From Bacteroidetes bacterium 43-16 (GTDB lineage: Bacteria > Bacteroidota > Bacteroidia > Chitinophagales > Chitinophagaceae), in the NCBI GenBank assembly GCA_001897525.1, contig MKTB01000017.1, positions 326,750 to 390,749 of the forward strand: 64,000 nucleotides of DNA, in the 5' to 3' direction. Each line of letters opens with the position of its first letter. The stretch's first letter is position 1. Shown here piece by piece: positions 45,057 to 54,180 of the stretch. Position numbers and translations under genes: made by a program. The notes beneath the pieces are model-generated. The model was not told where the DNA came from, made no database searches, and saw nothing but the letters and a program-made list of their open reading frames with translations.

Positions 45057-45382
45057 GATTTATTTATTAACATTTTCTTTATCCAATCCCCGTGTGTGTT
45101 GTAGAGGTTTTCCTCAATGTGTGGAATAAAGGTGTTGGCCAGATTAATATTTTGTCCTAAATTGCATTTATATTTTTTTGTTTTGTTTTTAGTTTAAAGA
45201 GGGTAGGGGTCGTTTTCGTATGATTCCTGCCTTTTTTAATTATATACCACAAAATTCCACACTTCCACTACTATTCCCCATATGTAACAAAAATAGCTAA
45301 TGATTATAGGGCAATAAACAATACATAAATTAAGTATTTATGATTTTTTGCGGATAGTAAATTATTGTAACTTTGCAGCCTT
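45057..45382. other. 326-bp AT-rich intergenic region
   Basis: Upstream of the PurF-type gene. Apart from the promoter at 45348-45375 I see only AT-rich sequence, with no riboswitch or PurR-like operator that I can recognise. Confidence 0.5.
45348..45375 (+). promoter_or_regulatory. promoter of the PurF-type gene
   Basis: TTG at 45348-45350, 17-base spacer, TAACTTTG at 45368-45375. The ATG follows only 7 bases later, so the transcript should have almost no leader. Confidence 0.55.
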
Positions 45383-47227
45383 ATGTCAGATGCTATTCTC
45401 CACGAATGTGGTCTTGCTTATGTAAGATTACGCAAGCCAATCTCTTATTATTACAGAAAGTATGGTACCGCCTTTTATGGCCTGAACAAATTGTACTTGC
45501 TGATGGAAAAGCAGCACAACAGGGGCCAGGATGGTGCAGGTATCGCTACACTGAAATTAAACGTTGAGCCGGGACACCCTTATGTTCATCGTTTACGCAT
45601 CCCCGGATCCGGGGCCATTAAAGAAATCTTCAAAAACGTAAACCAGGAAGTGGAAGAGCTGGAAAAGCTCTACCCTGATCTGAAAACCCACCCGGGCCTG
45701 CTGAAAGGCTACCTGCGCTTCATGGGTGAGATCATGCTGGGCCACCTGAGATACGGTACCCAGGGCAAAAACGAAGAGGCCTTCTGCCATCCTTTCGTGA
45801 TGCCGGACATTAATCCTGCGCGTAACCTGACTATGGCCGGGAATTTCAACCTGGTGAATACGGATGAATTATTTTCAAGAGTAGGCGCTACTCCTTCTCC
45901 GCAAATGCGCGACAGTGACCTGGGCGCAATGATAGAGACGGTGCATCATTTCTTGTGTAAAGAAGAGACCTTAAGCCCTGAAAACCCGGATATGGTGAAA
46001 GTGCTGAAGCAGGCTGCCTCTACCTTTGACGGCGGATTTGTTTGCGGCGGACTGGTGGGTAACGGTTCCAGCTTTGTGCTGAGAGACAAGCACGGCATAC
46101 GCCCTGCCTATTATTATGTAGACGATGAGATCATCGTTGTTGCTTCTGAGCGTCCTGCTATACAGACTACCTTTAACCTGGGCATCGATGATGTGAAGGA
46201 ACTGGAAGCCGGTCATGCTGTGATCGTAGACCCGGATGGTGCTTTCCAATATGAACGCATCCTGGACGAAGCGCCTAAAACGGCCTGTAGCTTTGAAAGA
46301 ATCTACTTCAGCCGTGGTTCAGATGCAGACATTTATAAAGAGCGTATTGCATTAGGTGAGCAACTGGCACATGATGTATTGAAATCTATCAATTACGACC
46401 TTAAAAATACTATAGTATCCTTTATTCCGAACACTGCAGAGATCGCGTTCTATGGCCTCATCAAAGGCCTGGAGACTTACCTGAAAGATGTACTGGTGGA
46501 TAAGATCATCAAGAATAAAGATACCCTTACGGAAGAAGAGATGAGCGAGCTCATCCACCGCAGGGTTAAGATCGAGAAGATCGCCATTAAAGACGTTAAG
46601 CTAAGGACCTTCATTACGGAAGACAGCAGCCGGGATGAGATGGTGCAGCACGTCTATGATATTACCTACGGTACCGTTCGTCCTCATGTAGACACTTTAG
46701 TGGTGATCGATGACAGTATTGTAAGGGGAACGACATTAAGAGAAAGCATCATTACCATGCTGGACCGTCTGAAGCCTAAAAAGATCGTGATCGTGTCTTC
46801 TGCACCACAGATCCGCTACCCGGACTGTTATGGTATCGATATGAGCCGCATGGGCGATTTCATTGCCTTCCAGGCCGCTGTTGCTTTGATCAAAGACCAG
46901 GGTAAAGAGGCTTTAATGGAAGAGGTATATGAATTGATCAAAAATGCTTCTGACGAGGACCTGCTGAAAGAGAACTATGTAAAACGTATCTATGAGCCGT
47001 TTACACCGGTTGAGATCAGTGCCAAGATCGCTGCTATGCTGAAGCAGGATTTCATTGAATCTGAAGTGGAGATCATTTACCAGTCTATTGAAGGCTTACA
47101 TAAATCCTGCCCGAATAATACCGGGGATTGGTACTTTACCGGGAACTACCCGACCAAAGGGGGTAACCGTGTAGCCAACAGGGCCTTTTTAAATTATATG
47201 GAAAAGAAATCGGGCAGAGGCTATTAA
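45383..47227 (+). CDS. purF: amidophosphoribosyltransferase-like protein, Bacteroidota long type
   Basis: A 614-residue class II glutamine amidotransferase fused to a phosphoribosyltransferase domain, the architecture of the first committed enzyme of purine synthesis. The N-terminus is MSDAILHECG; Cys9 would be the N-terminal nucleophile after removal of an 8-residue propeptide. Glutaminase features follow: KQHNRGQDGAGIA, LGHLRYGTQG, NLTMAGNFNLVN and DGGFVCGGLVG. The PRPP loop is VVIDDSIVRGTTLRES. It is about 100 residues longer than E. coli PurF, with insertions at ~75-105 and ~365-415; the type is known in Bacteroidota, often beside a shorter PurF, so which one serves the pathway cannot be decided here. 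It is followed by a terminator shared with rpoD. Confidence 0.88.
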   Translation: MSDAILHECGLAYVRLRKPISYYYRKYGTAFYGLNKLYLLMEKQHNRGQDGAGIATLKLNVEPGHPYVHRLRIPGSGAIKEIFKNVNQEVEELEKLYPDLKTHPGLLKGYLRFMGEIMLGHLRYGTQGKNEEAFCHPFVMPDINPARNLTMAGNFNLVNTDELFSRVGATPSPQMRDSDLGAMIETVHHFLCKEETLSPENPDMVKVLKQAASTFDGGFVCGGLVGNGSSFVLRDKHGIRPAYYYVDDEIIVVASERPAIQTTFNLGIDDVKELEAGHAVIVDPDGAFQYERILDEAPKTACSFERIYFSRGSDADIYKERIALGEQLAHDVLKSINYDLKNTIVSFIPNTAEIAFYGLIKGLETYLKDVLVDKIIKNKDTLTEEEMSELIHRRVKIEKIAIKDVKLRTFITEDSSRDEMVQHVYDITYGTVRPHVDTLVVIDDSIVRGTTLRESIITMLDRLKPKKIVIVSSAPQIRYPDCYGIDMSRMGDFIAFQAAVALIKDQGKEALMEEVYELIKNASDEDLLKENYVKRIYEPFTPVEISAKIAAMLKQDFIESEVEIIYQSIEGLHKSCPNNTGDWYFTGNYPTKGGNRVANRAFLNYMEKKSGRGY

Positions 47228-47247
47228 GCTTATCCCGGTTCTGACAT

Positions 47248-47279
47248 AAAAAAAGCACTTCGTAAGAAGTGCTTTTTTT
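47248..47279. terminator. bidirectional terminator
   Basis: Perfect 14-bp stem AAAAAAAGCACTTC with a GTAA tetraloop, seven T on each strand; between the convergent purF-type and rpoD genes. Confidence 0.9.
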
Positions 47280-47303
47280 ATGCGTATTATTTTTTTCTGT
47301 TGA

Positions 47304-48161
47304 TTAACCCAGATAAGATTTCAGGGAACCGCTGTAACGCGCTTTCTGCAGGCGTTTGATGGCTCTCTCTTTGATCTGGCGGATACGCTCTTTGGTAAGG
47401 TCATACTTTTTACCGATCTCTTCGATGGTAGGACCATTATCGCCTTCCAGGCCGAAGTAAGAAGAGATGATCTCCGCTTCACGAACGCTTAAAGATTTAA
47501 GGATGCGTTGAATCTCTGCTTTCAAAGAGTCTTTCATCACATCATCATCTGTATCGCTGCTGCCTTCCAGTAAATCGCCCATAGCTACATCTTCTGCTTC
47601 ATGCACCGGTGCATCCAAAGAGGTATGACGGCTGTTGCTGCTGAAAATGTTGGCAATCTCTGTTTCGCTCATTTCAAGAATAGAGGCCAGCTCTTCTGTG
47701 CTTGGCTCGCGCTCATGCTCTTGTTCAAATGCGATATATGCTTTATTGGCCTTGTTATAAGTACCGATCTTATTCTGAGGCAAACGCACCAGGCGGCCTT
47801 GCTCGGCCAATGCCTGCAAAATACTTTGACGAATCCACCAAACGGCATAAGAAATGAATTTAAACCCTTTAGTTTCATCAAATCTTTGTGCAGCCTTAAT
47901 CAATCCTAAATTCCCTTCATTAATCAAATCACTCAATGATAAACCTTGGTGCTGATATTGCTTAGCTACAGAAACCACGAAACGCAAGTTAGCTTTAACC
48001 AATTTTTCCAAAGCACGCTGATCACCCATGTGGATCTTTTGTGCTAAAATGGTTTCTTCTTCAGGCGTAATCATCGAAATACGGCTAATCTCCTGCAAAT
48101 ACTTCTCTACTGCCTGGGAATCGCGATTGGTAATCTGGGTAGCTATCTTGAGCTGTCTCAT
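47304..48161 (-). CDS. rpoD: primary sigma factor (RpoD/SigA)
   Basis: A 285-residue sigma-70. Regions 1.2-2.4 run from DSQAVEKYLQEISRISMITPEEE through NLRFVVSVAKQYQHQGLSLSDLINEGN and GFKFISYAVWWIRQSI; region 3 follows (RLPQNKIGTYNKANKAY); region 4 includes REAEIISSYFGLEG and DLTKERIRQIKERAIKRL, the -35-type helix-turn-helix. There is no region 1.1, as in the Bacteroides sigma-AB type, which reads TTG/TAnnTTTG promoters. This agrees with the promoter motif found across the window. It ends YSGSLKSYLG, as Bacteroidota members do. Single gene. Confidence 0.96.
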   Translation of the reverse strand: MRQLKIATQITNRDSQAVEKYLQEISRISMITPEEETILAQKIHMGDQRALEKLVKANLRFVVSVAKQYQHQGLSLSDLINEGNLGLIKAAQRFDETKGFKFISYAVWWIRQSILQALAEQGRLVRLPQNKIGTYNKANKAYIAFEQEHEREPSTEELASILEMSETEIANIFSSNSRHTSLDAPVHEAEDVAMGDLLEGSSDTDDDVMKDSLKAEIQRILKSLSVREAEIISSYFGLEGDNGPTIEEIGKKYDLTKERIRQIKERAIKRLQKARYSGSLKSYLG

Positions 48162-48753
48162 ATCTAAAAAAACTGTTTTTTTATCTCGAAAAAAGTCTAT
48201 ATTTGATGTCTCAAACTGTCCTTTCCCCTAATTGGGTGTAAAAGTATAATGCATTTTTTTCATTTCAAAGCAAATGCATTTAATTTATCTGTTAAAACTG
48301 ACAGGATAGACAACTATATATTATCCACAAAAACCGTACCATTAAAGGCTTCTGCTGCCAAATTAACTCCCGGCATTTTATCCCTTAGGTTTACTTTTAG
48401 AAAATTCTTCCCGAAAGCAGCCTGCTGCTGTAGTATAACACTAGTTAAACGTATTTTTCGCAGATCATAAGATACACGATTCCTTAAAAATAAGATAATA
48501 AGGTTTTAACTGCCAGGTACTTAATGCTGACAGTATTTTAGGCCTGCTCAGGACAACAATTAAGCCGATTACACCTCTTATACTGACACAAGAGGTAGCT
48601 TTGTCGCCTGCTCTTCCGGCTGTTTACAAGAATGATTATCTACACCCTATAAATAATGTATTTTTTAAAATGATCGTGTAAGTACATCCAAAAGGAAAAT
48701 TATATCGTATATAATACCAATACACATTCATTTAATTTTAAAAACATTATTTT
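48162..48753. other. 592-bp intergenic region upstream of rpoD and the DUF4394 gene
   Basis: Divergent promoter region, AT-rich. On the minus strand a 63-codon frame without a start codon (48505-48314) reads like protein but cannot be supported as a gene. I see no RNA gene and no clear promoter element. Confidence 0.4.
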
Positions 48754-50658
48754 ATGAAGAAATTTTTTCTATTTTTCTCCTTTTCGGCTTTATTAAACAG
48801 TAATTTAATCGCACAGCAGCTAATGGTACTGACCGACAATGGTCAGATAGCCCTGATGCAGGATATAGCCAGTCCCTCAACCCTCAGCCAAAATATGGCG
48901 ATCAGTGGTGTTCCCGCTGGCATGATGATCGCAGGTATTGACTACCGGCCCAATACGGGTGAGCTTTATGGCCTGGCTTATAACAGCGCTGCCCTTACTA
49001 ATAATGCACAGCTTGTCGTGATCAATACGACAACGGGTATGGCCAATGCTATAGGCAGCCCGGTATCTTTGAACCTGGGCAGCGGTGGCATTGGTTTTGA
49101 CTTCAACCCGGCAGTGGACCGCATCAGGATCGTGGCAGAAAACGGGATGAACTATCGCCTGCACCCGGTAACCGGGGCGCTGGTGGCTACAGACGGCAAC
49201 CTGGCTTATGCGGTAGGGGATATTCATACAGGTACGACACCGCATATTGTGGCTTGCGGCTATACCAACAGTTATATAGGCTCAGAGGCCACTACTTTAT
49301 ACAATTACGATAAGGGCCTGGATGTACTGGTAAGCCAGGTGCCGCCTAATAACGGAACCCTCAATACCATCGGCACTTCGGGCTTAGCGGTAAATATGTC
49401 CAACCCGACCACGGGAATGGACATCTATTTTAACCCGGTGACAAAAACCAATATGGCATTTATCAATGCGAATGTAGGTACGGCTGGCAATGATAACTTA
49501 TACAGTGTGAACTTAAGCTCGGGCCAGACGAGCAATTTAGGCAACATAGGAGTGCCGGTAAGAGATATTGCCGCAGTCATCAACAGGACGGTACCTGCTA
49601 CGTTCAGCGGCGAGCTGGTCTATGGACTCACCAAAGTGAACAGTAACCTGGTTACTTTTTCCAGTGATGATCCTACTACGATCCGCAGCCTTAAAGCCAT
49701 CTCCGGCCTGGTGAACAATCACCGGATAGCCGGTATGGACGTGCGCCCGGCAGACCTGAAGCTTTATGCATTGGGCTATAATGATACGAGCAAAAACTTT
49801 GCCGTGTACCGGATCGATACGGCTACGGGCGCTGCTACAAAAATCGGTGAAGGCGGCACTATAGACCTGGGCATGGGCGAAAGAATAGGCTTTGACTTTA
49901 ACCCTACTGTGGACAGGATCAGGGTAACGGCCACCAATGCGGCCAACTATCGCCTGAATCCGGAAACGGGCGGCCTGGCAGCTACAGATACGGCCCTGGC
50001 TTATGTTGCCGGGGATGTCCATGCAGGTACAGATCCTCATGTAGGTGCTATTGCTTACATCAATAGTTATAAAAATGCAACCACTACTATGCTGTATGGT
50101 GTGGATGAGGTGAACAATGCGTTTGTATCTATAGCACCGCCCAACCAGGGCGCGCTGAATACGATCATGAGTTCCTTACTCATGTTTAACAGTACAGACC
50201 GGTCCACAGGTATGGATTTCTATTACGATTCTGTTGCTTCGGTAAACAAAGGCTACTTTGCGGCCAACAGCAATACCGGCCTGAACGATTCGCTGTACAC
50301 TATTGACCAAAGCGGCAACCTGTACCTGATCGATGCGATAGGATGGGGCGTGCAGATCAGGGAGATTGCGGTACAGCTGCAATTCACCAATCATCAAGCG
50401 GTGAGTACCAAAGATATTTCCAAGCCCAATGCATTTAACTTATATCCTAACCCGGTGCAGGATAAATTAATGATTGATTTTGGTACGGCTACCGCGCAGG
50501 ACAGGCAGGTAAGCATTAGCGATATCACAGGAAAAGTAGTAGCGGAACAATTGATCCCTAAGAACAGCTCTGTTTTCACTTTTGAACTGAATGCTTTACC
50601 ACAGGGTATTTATATCCTTAAATCGGGATTGTCTGCGGCTAAGTTTATGAAATTATAA
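48754..50658 (+). CDS. tandem DUF4394 protein with T9SS type A sorting domain
   Basis: A 634-residue secreted protein. Signal peptide ~1-20 (LLNSNLIAQQ). Two copies of a ~250-residue DUF4394 unit: copy one ~22-285 (IAGIDYRPNTGELYGLAYN, GFDFNPAVDRIRIV, NYRLHPVTGALVATDG) and copy two ~290-555 (IAGMDVRPADLKLYALGYN, GFDFNPTVDRIRVT, NYRLNPETGGLAATDT). The domain looks like a beta-propeller. The last ~75 residues start AFNLYPNPVQDKLMIDF and end SAAKFMKL, a T9SS type A signal. Function is unknown; DUF4394 proteins are usually secreted or lipoproteins. Nearby hairpin and palindrome close the unit. Confidence 0.9.
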   Translation: MKKFFLFFSFSALLNSNLIAQQLMVLTDNGQIALMQDIASPSTLSQNMAISGVPAGMMIAGIDYRPNTGELYGLAYNSAALTNNAQLVVINTTTGMANAIGSPVSLNLGSGGIGFDFNPAVDRIRIVAENGMNYRLHPVTGALVATDGNLAYAVGDIHTGTTPHIVACGYTNSYIGSEATTLYNYDKGLDVLVSQVPPNNGTLNTIGTSGLAVNMSNPTTGMDIYFNPVTKTNMAFINANVGTAGNDNLYSVNLSSGQTSNLGNIGVPVRDIAAVINRTVPATFSGELVYGLTKVNSNLVTFSSDDPTTIRSLKAISGLVNNHRIAGMDVRPADLKLYALGYNDTSKNFAVYRIDTATGAATKIGEGGTIDLGMGERIGFDFNPTVDRIRVTATNAANYRLNPETGGLAATDTALAYVAGDVHAGTDPHVGAIAYINSYKNATTTMLYGVDEVNNAFVSIAPPNQGALNTIMSSLLMFNSTDRSTGMDFYYDSVASVNKGYFAANSNTGLNDSLYTIDQSGNLYLIDAIGWGVQIREIAVQLQFTNHQAVSTKDISKPNAFNLYPNPVQDKLMIDFGTATAQDRQVSISDITGKVVAEQLIPKNSSVFTFELNALPQGIYILKSGLSAAKFMKL

Positions 50659-50712
50659 GCAGGCTTTATTTCCGGCATTTCATACTATAGCACCGGAAAA
50701 ATATTGATTCAG

Positions 50713-50750
50713 GAAGGTTTATTGCGCTTTATCAAAGGCAATAAACCTTC
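50713..50750 (+). terminator. terminator of the DUF4394 gene
   Basis: Perfect 13-bp stem GAAGGTTTATTGC / GCAATAAACCTTC; the loop can pair further (CTTT/AAAG). It is followed by TTCATTT, a weak T-tract; 54 bases after the stop. Confidence 0.65.
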
Positions 50751-50759
50751 TTCATTTAG

Positions 50760-50792
50760 AAACCTATAAGGTTTTTAAAACCTTATAGGTTT
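50760..50792. repeat. intergenic palindrome, copy 2
   Basis: AAACCTATAAGGTTTT and AAAACCTTATAGGTTT around one T; perfect 16-bp arms. The same palindrome is at 21308-21340. It directly follows a terminator. Confidence 0.8.
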
Positions 50793-50992
50793 AAGTGCAT
50801 TATTTTACAGATAAAATCAATCTTATATTGCCGGGGATAAAAGTGAGCATAATTGCTAAATACTCATTACAAATGATTTATAATTATATTTTCATTCCAT
50901 AACAGATAAATCATATTATAGCATTATGAAGGTATAACCCGGCAAAGTTTCCGGGAAATCAATGAGAGTGAGTAAAATAAGTTTTATTGTCC

Positions 50993-51000
50993 TAAATTTG
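50993..51000 (+). promoter_or_regulatory. candidate -7 element of the acyl-CoA dehydrogenase gene
   Basis: TAAATTTG, 29 bases before the ATG. Confidence 0.4.
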
Positions 51001-51029
51001 TCCGAGTTTTAAAAAATATAAAATATTAT

Positions 51030-52208
51030 ATGGCACAGGATCTGTATCAACATCCGGATTATTATTTATTAGATGAGTTTCTTACTGATGAACAAAAGGT
51101 AATCCGCGATTCGGTAAGGGCATTTGTAAAAAAAGATATTTCTCCTATTATTGAAGATTATGCACAGCGTGCAGCTTTTCCTGAACAAATCATTAAAGGA
51201 TTAGGAGAGCAAGGATGTTTTGGTCCTTTCGTGCCTGAAGAATATGGTGGACCGGGCCTGGACTATATGACCTATGGTATCATGATGCAGGAACTGGAGC
51301 GTGGTGATTCCGGTGTTCGTTCTACAGCATCTGTACAAGGTTCCCTGGTAATGTATCCTATCCTTACTTATGGTTCTGAGGAGCAAAAGAAAAAATACTT
51401 ACCTAAATTGGCTTCCGGTGAAATGATGGGTTGTTTCGGTCTTACTGAGCCTGATTTTGGTTCTAATCCTGCCGGGATGATCACTAACTTTACGGATGCA
51501 GGCAGCCATGTTATCCTGAACGGTGCTAAAATGTGGATATCTAATGCTCCTTTTGCAGATATCGCTGTGGTATGGGCAAGAAACCCGCAGGGCAAGATCC
51601 AGGGCCTGATCGTAGAGCGCGGCATGGAAGGCTTTACAACTCCTGAAACGCACAATAAATGGAGCTTACGTGCCTCTGCAACCGGGGAACTGGTGTTTGA
51701 TAATGTAAAAGTACCTAAAGAAAATATTTTACCTAATGTACAAGGCCTGAAAGGACCATTGGGCTGCTTGTCCAGTGCCCGTTTCGGTATTGCCTGGGGT
51801 GCTTTGGGCGCAGGTATGGACTGTTATGATACGGCGCTGCGTTATGCGCAGGAGCGTATCCAGTTTGACAAGCCGATCGGTGCTTTCCAGTTGCAACAAA
51901 AGAAACTGGCAGAAATGATCACCGAGATCACTAAAGGCCAGTTACTGGTATGGCGCTTAGGTCAGCTGAGGAATGAAGGCCGTGCCACTCCGGCACAGAT
52001 CTCTATGGCGAAGCGTAACAGCTGTGAAGTAGCGATCAATATTGCCCGTGAAGCACGCCAGATCCTGGGTGGTATGGGTATTACCGGGGAGTACAGCATT
52101 ATGCGTCACTCTATGAACCTGGAATCTGTGATCACTTATGAGGGTACACATGATATCCACTTGTTGATCACCGGACAGGATGTAACGGGATTAAGCGCTT
52201 TCAAATAA
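51030..52208 (+). CDS. gcdH: acyl-CoA dehydrogenase, glutaryl-CoA dehydrogenase type
   Basis: A 392-residue FAD enzyme. Features of the glutaryl-CoA branch are GDSGVRSTASVQGSLVMYPI, GCFGLTEPDFGSNP (FAD/substrate loop), KMWISNAPFADIAVVWA, and the C-terminal QILGGMGITGEYSIMRHSMN then ESVITYEGTHDIHLL, with the catalytic Glu in YEGTHD. Known members oxidise and decarboxylate glutaryl-CoA to crotonyl-CoA in lysine and tryptophan breakdown. The closely related family is also found without decarboxylation, so the exact reaction is inferred. Single gene with own promoter and terminator. Confidence 0.85.
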   Translation: MAQDLYQHPDYYLLDEFLTDEQKVIRDSVRAFVKKDISPIIEDYAQRAAFPEQIIKGLGEQGCFGPFVPEEYGGPGLDYMTYGIMMQELERGDSGVRSTASVQGSLVMYPILTYGSEEQKKKYLPKLASGEMMGCFGLTEPDFGSNPAGMITNFTDAGSHVILNGAKMWISNAPFADIAVVWARNPQGKIQGLIVERGMEGFTTPETHNKWSLRASATGELVFDNVKVPKENILPNVQGLKGPLGCLSSARFGIAWGALGAGMDCYDTALRYAQERIQFDKPIGAFQLQQKKLAEMITEITKGQLLVWRLGQLRNEGRATPAQISMAKRNSCEVAINIAREARQILGGMGITGEYSIMRHSMNLESVITYEGTHDIHLLITGQDVTGLSAFK

Positions 52209-52251
52209 GCCATTGAGTTCCCGGTAAGGGAGCCTTTTAATAGAGTTATTC

Positions 52252-52282
52252 AAAAGCAAGGCCAGTAGTGCCTTGCTTTTTT
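52252..52282 (+). terminator. terminator of the acyl-CoA dehydrogenase gene
   Basis: 11-bp stem AAAAGCAAGGC / GCCTTGCTTTT, 7-base loop, T-run to 52282; 44 bases after the stop. Confidence 0.8.
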
Positions 52283-52339
52283 ATTCCCGTTTCAATAAGG
52301 CTTTTATAATTGTTTATCAAAATGCTTTTGCCTAATGCT

Positions 52340-52347
52340 TATATTTG
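52340..52347 (+). promoter_or_regulatory. candidate -7 element of nadC
   Basis: TATATTTGC, 16 bases before the nadC ATG. Confidence 0.45.
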
Positions 52348-52363
52348 CACAAACTAAGCTACA

Positions 52364-53200
52364 ATGACTGCTCAAGAATTTATTCAACTGGCCCTGGAAG
52401 AGGATATACGCTCCGGAGATTATTCTACCTTAGCGAGCATTCCTCCTGAAGCCCGGGGTAAGGCCATCCTCAAATTAAAGGAAGATGGCATACTGGCCGG
52501 TATGCAATGGGCGCAGGATATTTTTCATTACCTGGAACCGGAAGCGCATTTTAATATTTTCCTGAAAGACGGAGCGGCAATCAAGTACGGGGATGTAGGC
52601 TTTGAAGTAGAAGCTAAAGTGCATACGATCCTGCAGGCAGAACGCCTGGTTTTAAATACGATGCAGCGCATGAGTGGCATTGCTACTTTAACGCATCAGT
52701 ATGTAGATAAGATCAAAGGTTATAAAACTAAGATACTGGATACCCGTAAAACCACGCCCCTGTTCCGTTTACAGGAGAAGCAGGCCGTGGTGACCGGCGG
52801 CGGGCACAATCACCGTCATGGTCTTTATGATATGGTCATGCTCAAAGACAATCATATTGACTTCTGCGGTGGCATTGAGAAGGCCATCCTGACCACACAG
52901 AATTACCTTAAAAATAACCACCTTGACCTGAAAATAGAAGTGGAGACCCGCAATATTGATGATGTGGCGCGTGTATTGGCTACAGGAGGTGTGGACCGCA
53001 TCATGCTGGATAATTATAAACCGGAAGAGATCGTCAAAGCACTGGCCCTGATCGATGGCCGTGTGGAAACAGAAGCTTCTGGCGGGATTCATTTTGAAAA
53101 TATAGAATCCTATGCTGCTACAGGAGTAGATTATATTTCCATTGGCGCGCTGACGCATCATGCGGTCAGCCTGGACATCAGTTTGAAAGCAGAAATTTAA
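52364..53200 (+). CDS. nadC: nicotinate-nucleotide pyrophosphorylase (quinolinate phosphoribosyltransferase)
   Basis: A 278-residue enzyme that makes nicotinate mononucleotide from quinolinate and PRPP in NAD synthesis. Visible signatures: EDIRSGDYST, AERLVLNTMQRMSGIATLT, ILDTRKTTPLFR (substrate Arg/Lys), VTGGGHNHRHGLYDMVMLKDN given here in parts (GGGHNHRHGL, MLKDNHI), then DRIMLDNYKPE and ASGGIHFENI plus DYISIGALTHH of the barrel's phosphate site. Length matches the family. A lipid kinase gene starts 15 bases after its stop, so the two are co-transcribed; nadA and nadB are elsewhere. Confidence 0.96.
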   Translation: MTAQEFIQLALEEDIRSGDYSTLASIPPEARGKAILKLKEDGILAGMQWAQDIFHYLEPEAHFNIFLKDGAAIKYGDVGFEVEAKVHTILQAERLVLNTMQRMSGIATLTHQYVDKIKGYKTKILDTRKTTPLFRLQEKQAVVTGGGHNHRHGLYDMVMLKDNHIDFCGGIEKAILTTQNYLKNNHLDLKIEVETRNIDDVARVLATGGVDRIMLDNYKPEEIVKALALIDGRVETEASGGIHFENIESYAATGVDYISIGALTHHAVSLDISLKAEI

Positions 53201-53215
53201 GAACCCCGGGGGCAA

Positions 53216-54091
53216 GTGAAGAAAATCTTATTTATTATAAATCCGCGTGCCGGGGTAGACCGATCCAAAGCGATAGAAACGGCATTGCAACAACATTTAG
53301 ACCATCAGCAATACCAATATGAGATTGCCGAGACCCAGTATCCTAAGCATGGGACAGCAATCGCCAAAGATGCTGTAGCATCGGGGATTGACGTAGTGGT
53401 AGCCGTAGGTGGTGATGGCTCGCTGAATGACATCATACAGGGCATACATAATACAGACACTGTGCTTGGGGTTATTCCCATGGGTTCCGGTAACGGGCTG
53501 GCACGCTCTGCAGGCATTCCTTTAAAACTTGAGGCGGCCATAAAAGTGTTGAACAAAAACAATGTTCATGCCATTGACTCGGGCATGGTGGACAACAAGC
53601 GGCTTTTTATCAGCAATGCTGGGGTAGGCTTTGATGCGGTGGTGACTGAAGAGTTTGTACACAGCAAAAAGCGTGGGTTCTGGTCTTATGTGGGCATCAT
53701 CAACAAAAAGATTTGGTCTTACTCCCCTAAAAAATGGACCATTGAGCTGGATGGGAAGGTGATCAGGGAAAAAGCTTTCATGATCACAGTGGCCAATGCT
53801 ACCCAGCTGGGGTATAATTTCCAGATCGCCCCGGTGGCCCTGATGAATGACGGGTATTTTGATGTGGTGGTCATCAGGAAGCACCCGAAAATACTTTCCG
53901 GTATCATAGGACTGCAGGCTTTTACGGATACGCTTTTGAATAACCGCTATGTGAACCATTACAAAGCAAAATCGGTCAAGATCTCCAGTGAAAGTAACCG
54001 GGTGATGCAAATGGATGGCGAGGCGATCGATTGTGCCTCAACGATTAGCATCGAAATGAGCGAAAAAAGTATTAAATTACTCTGTCCATAA
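53216..54091 (+). CDS. diacylglycerol/lipid kinase family protein
   Basis: A 291-residue kinase of the YegS/DagK/BmrU family. The start is a GTG at 53216 preceded by a G-rich stretch (CCCCGGGGG) 5 bases upstream; no ATG fits before KKILFIINPRAG. Motifs: INPRAG (start of the nucleotide domain), VAVGGDGSLNDIIQGI (GGDG nucleotide site), GVIPMGSGNGLARS, and the C-terminal QMDGEAIDCAS (family GE motif). Sequence alone does not tell whether the substrate is diacylglycerol, a sphingoid base or another lipid; Bacteroidota include sphinganine-like candidates. It is co-transcribed with nadC. Confidence 0.88.
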   Translation: MKKILFIINPRAGVDRSKAIETALQQHLDHQQYQYEIAETQYPKHGTAIAKDAVASGIDVVVAVGGDGSLNDIIQGIHNTDTVLGVIPMGSGNGLARSAGIPLKLEAAIKVLNKNNVHAIDSGMVDNKRLFISNAGVGFDAVVTEEFVHSKKRGFWSYVGIINKKIWSYSPKKWTIELDGKVIREKAFMITVANATQLGYNFQIAPVALMNDGYFDVVVIRKHPKILSGIIGLQAFTDTLLNNRYVNHYKAKSVKISSESNRVMQMDGEAIDCASTISIEMSEKSIKLLCP

Positions 54092-54155
54092 AGATTATTG
54101 ATAACTTAATCACACTTTGTGTACATTTTAATGATTTTTCGATTAAATATTAGAT

Positions 54156-54163
54156 TAATTTTG
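54156..54163 (+). promoter_or_regulatory. candidate -7 element of the S41 protease gene
   Basis: TAATTTTG, 17 bases before the ATG at 54181. Confidence 0.4.
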
Positions 54164-54180
54164 TGTGCTTTTTATAACCC

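Larger units (their letters stand above)
50659..51029. other. 371-bp intergenic region
   Basis: It holds a terminator (50713-50750), the second copy of the intergenic palindrome (50760-50792) and the -7 element of the acyl-CoA dehydrogenase gene (50993-51000). Confidence 0.6.

Noticed and set aside
48249..48470. 73-codon plus-strand frame in the rpoD upstream region
   Set aside because: Composition is not protein-like and no start signal is seen; the opposite strand looks more coding but lacks a start.
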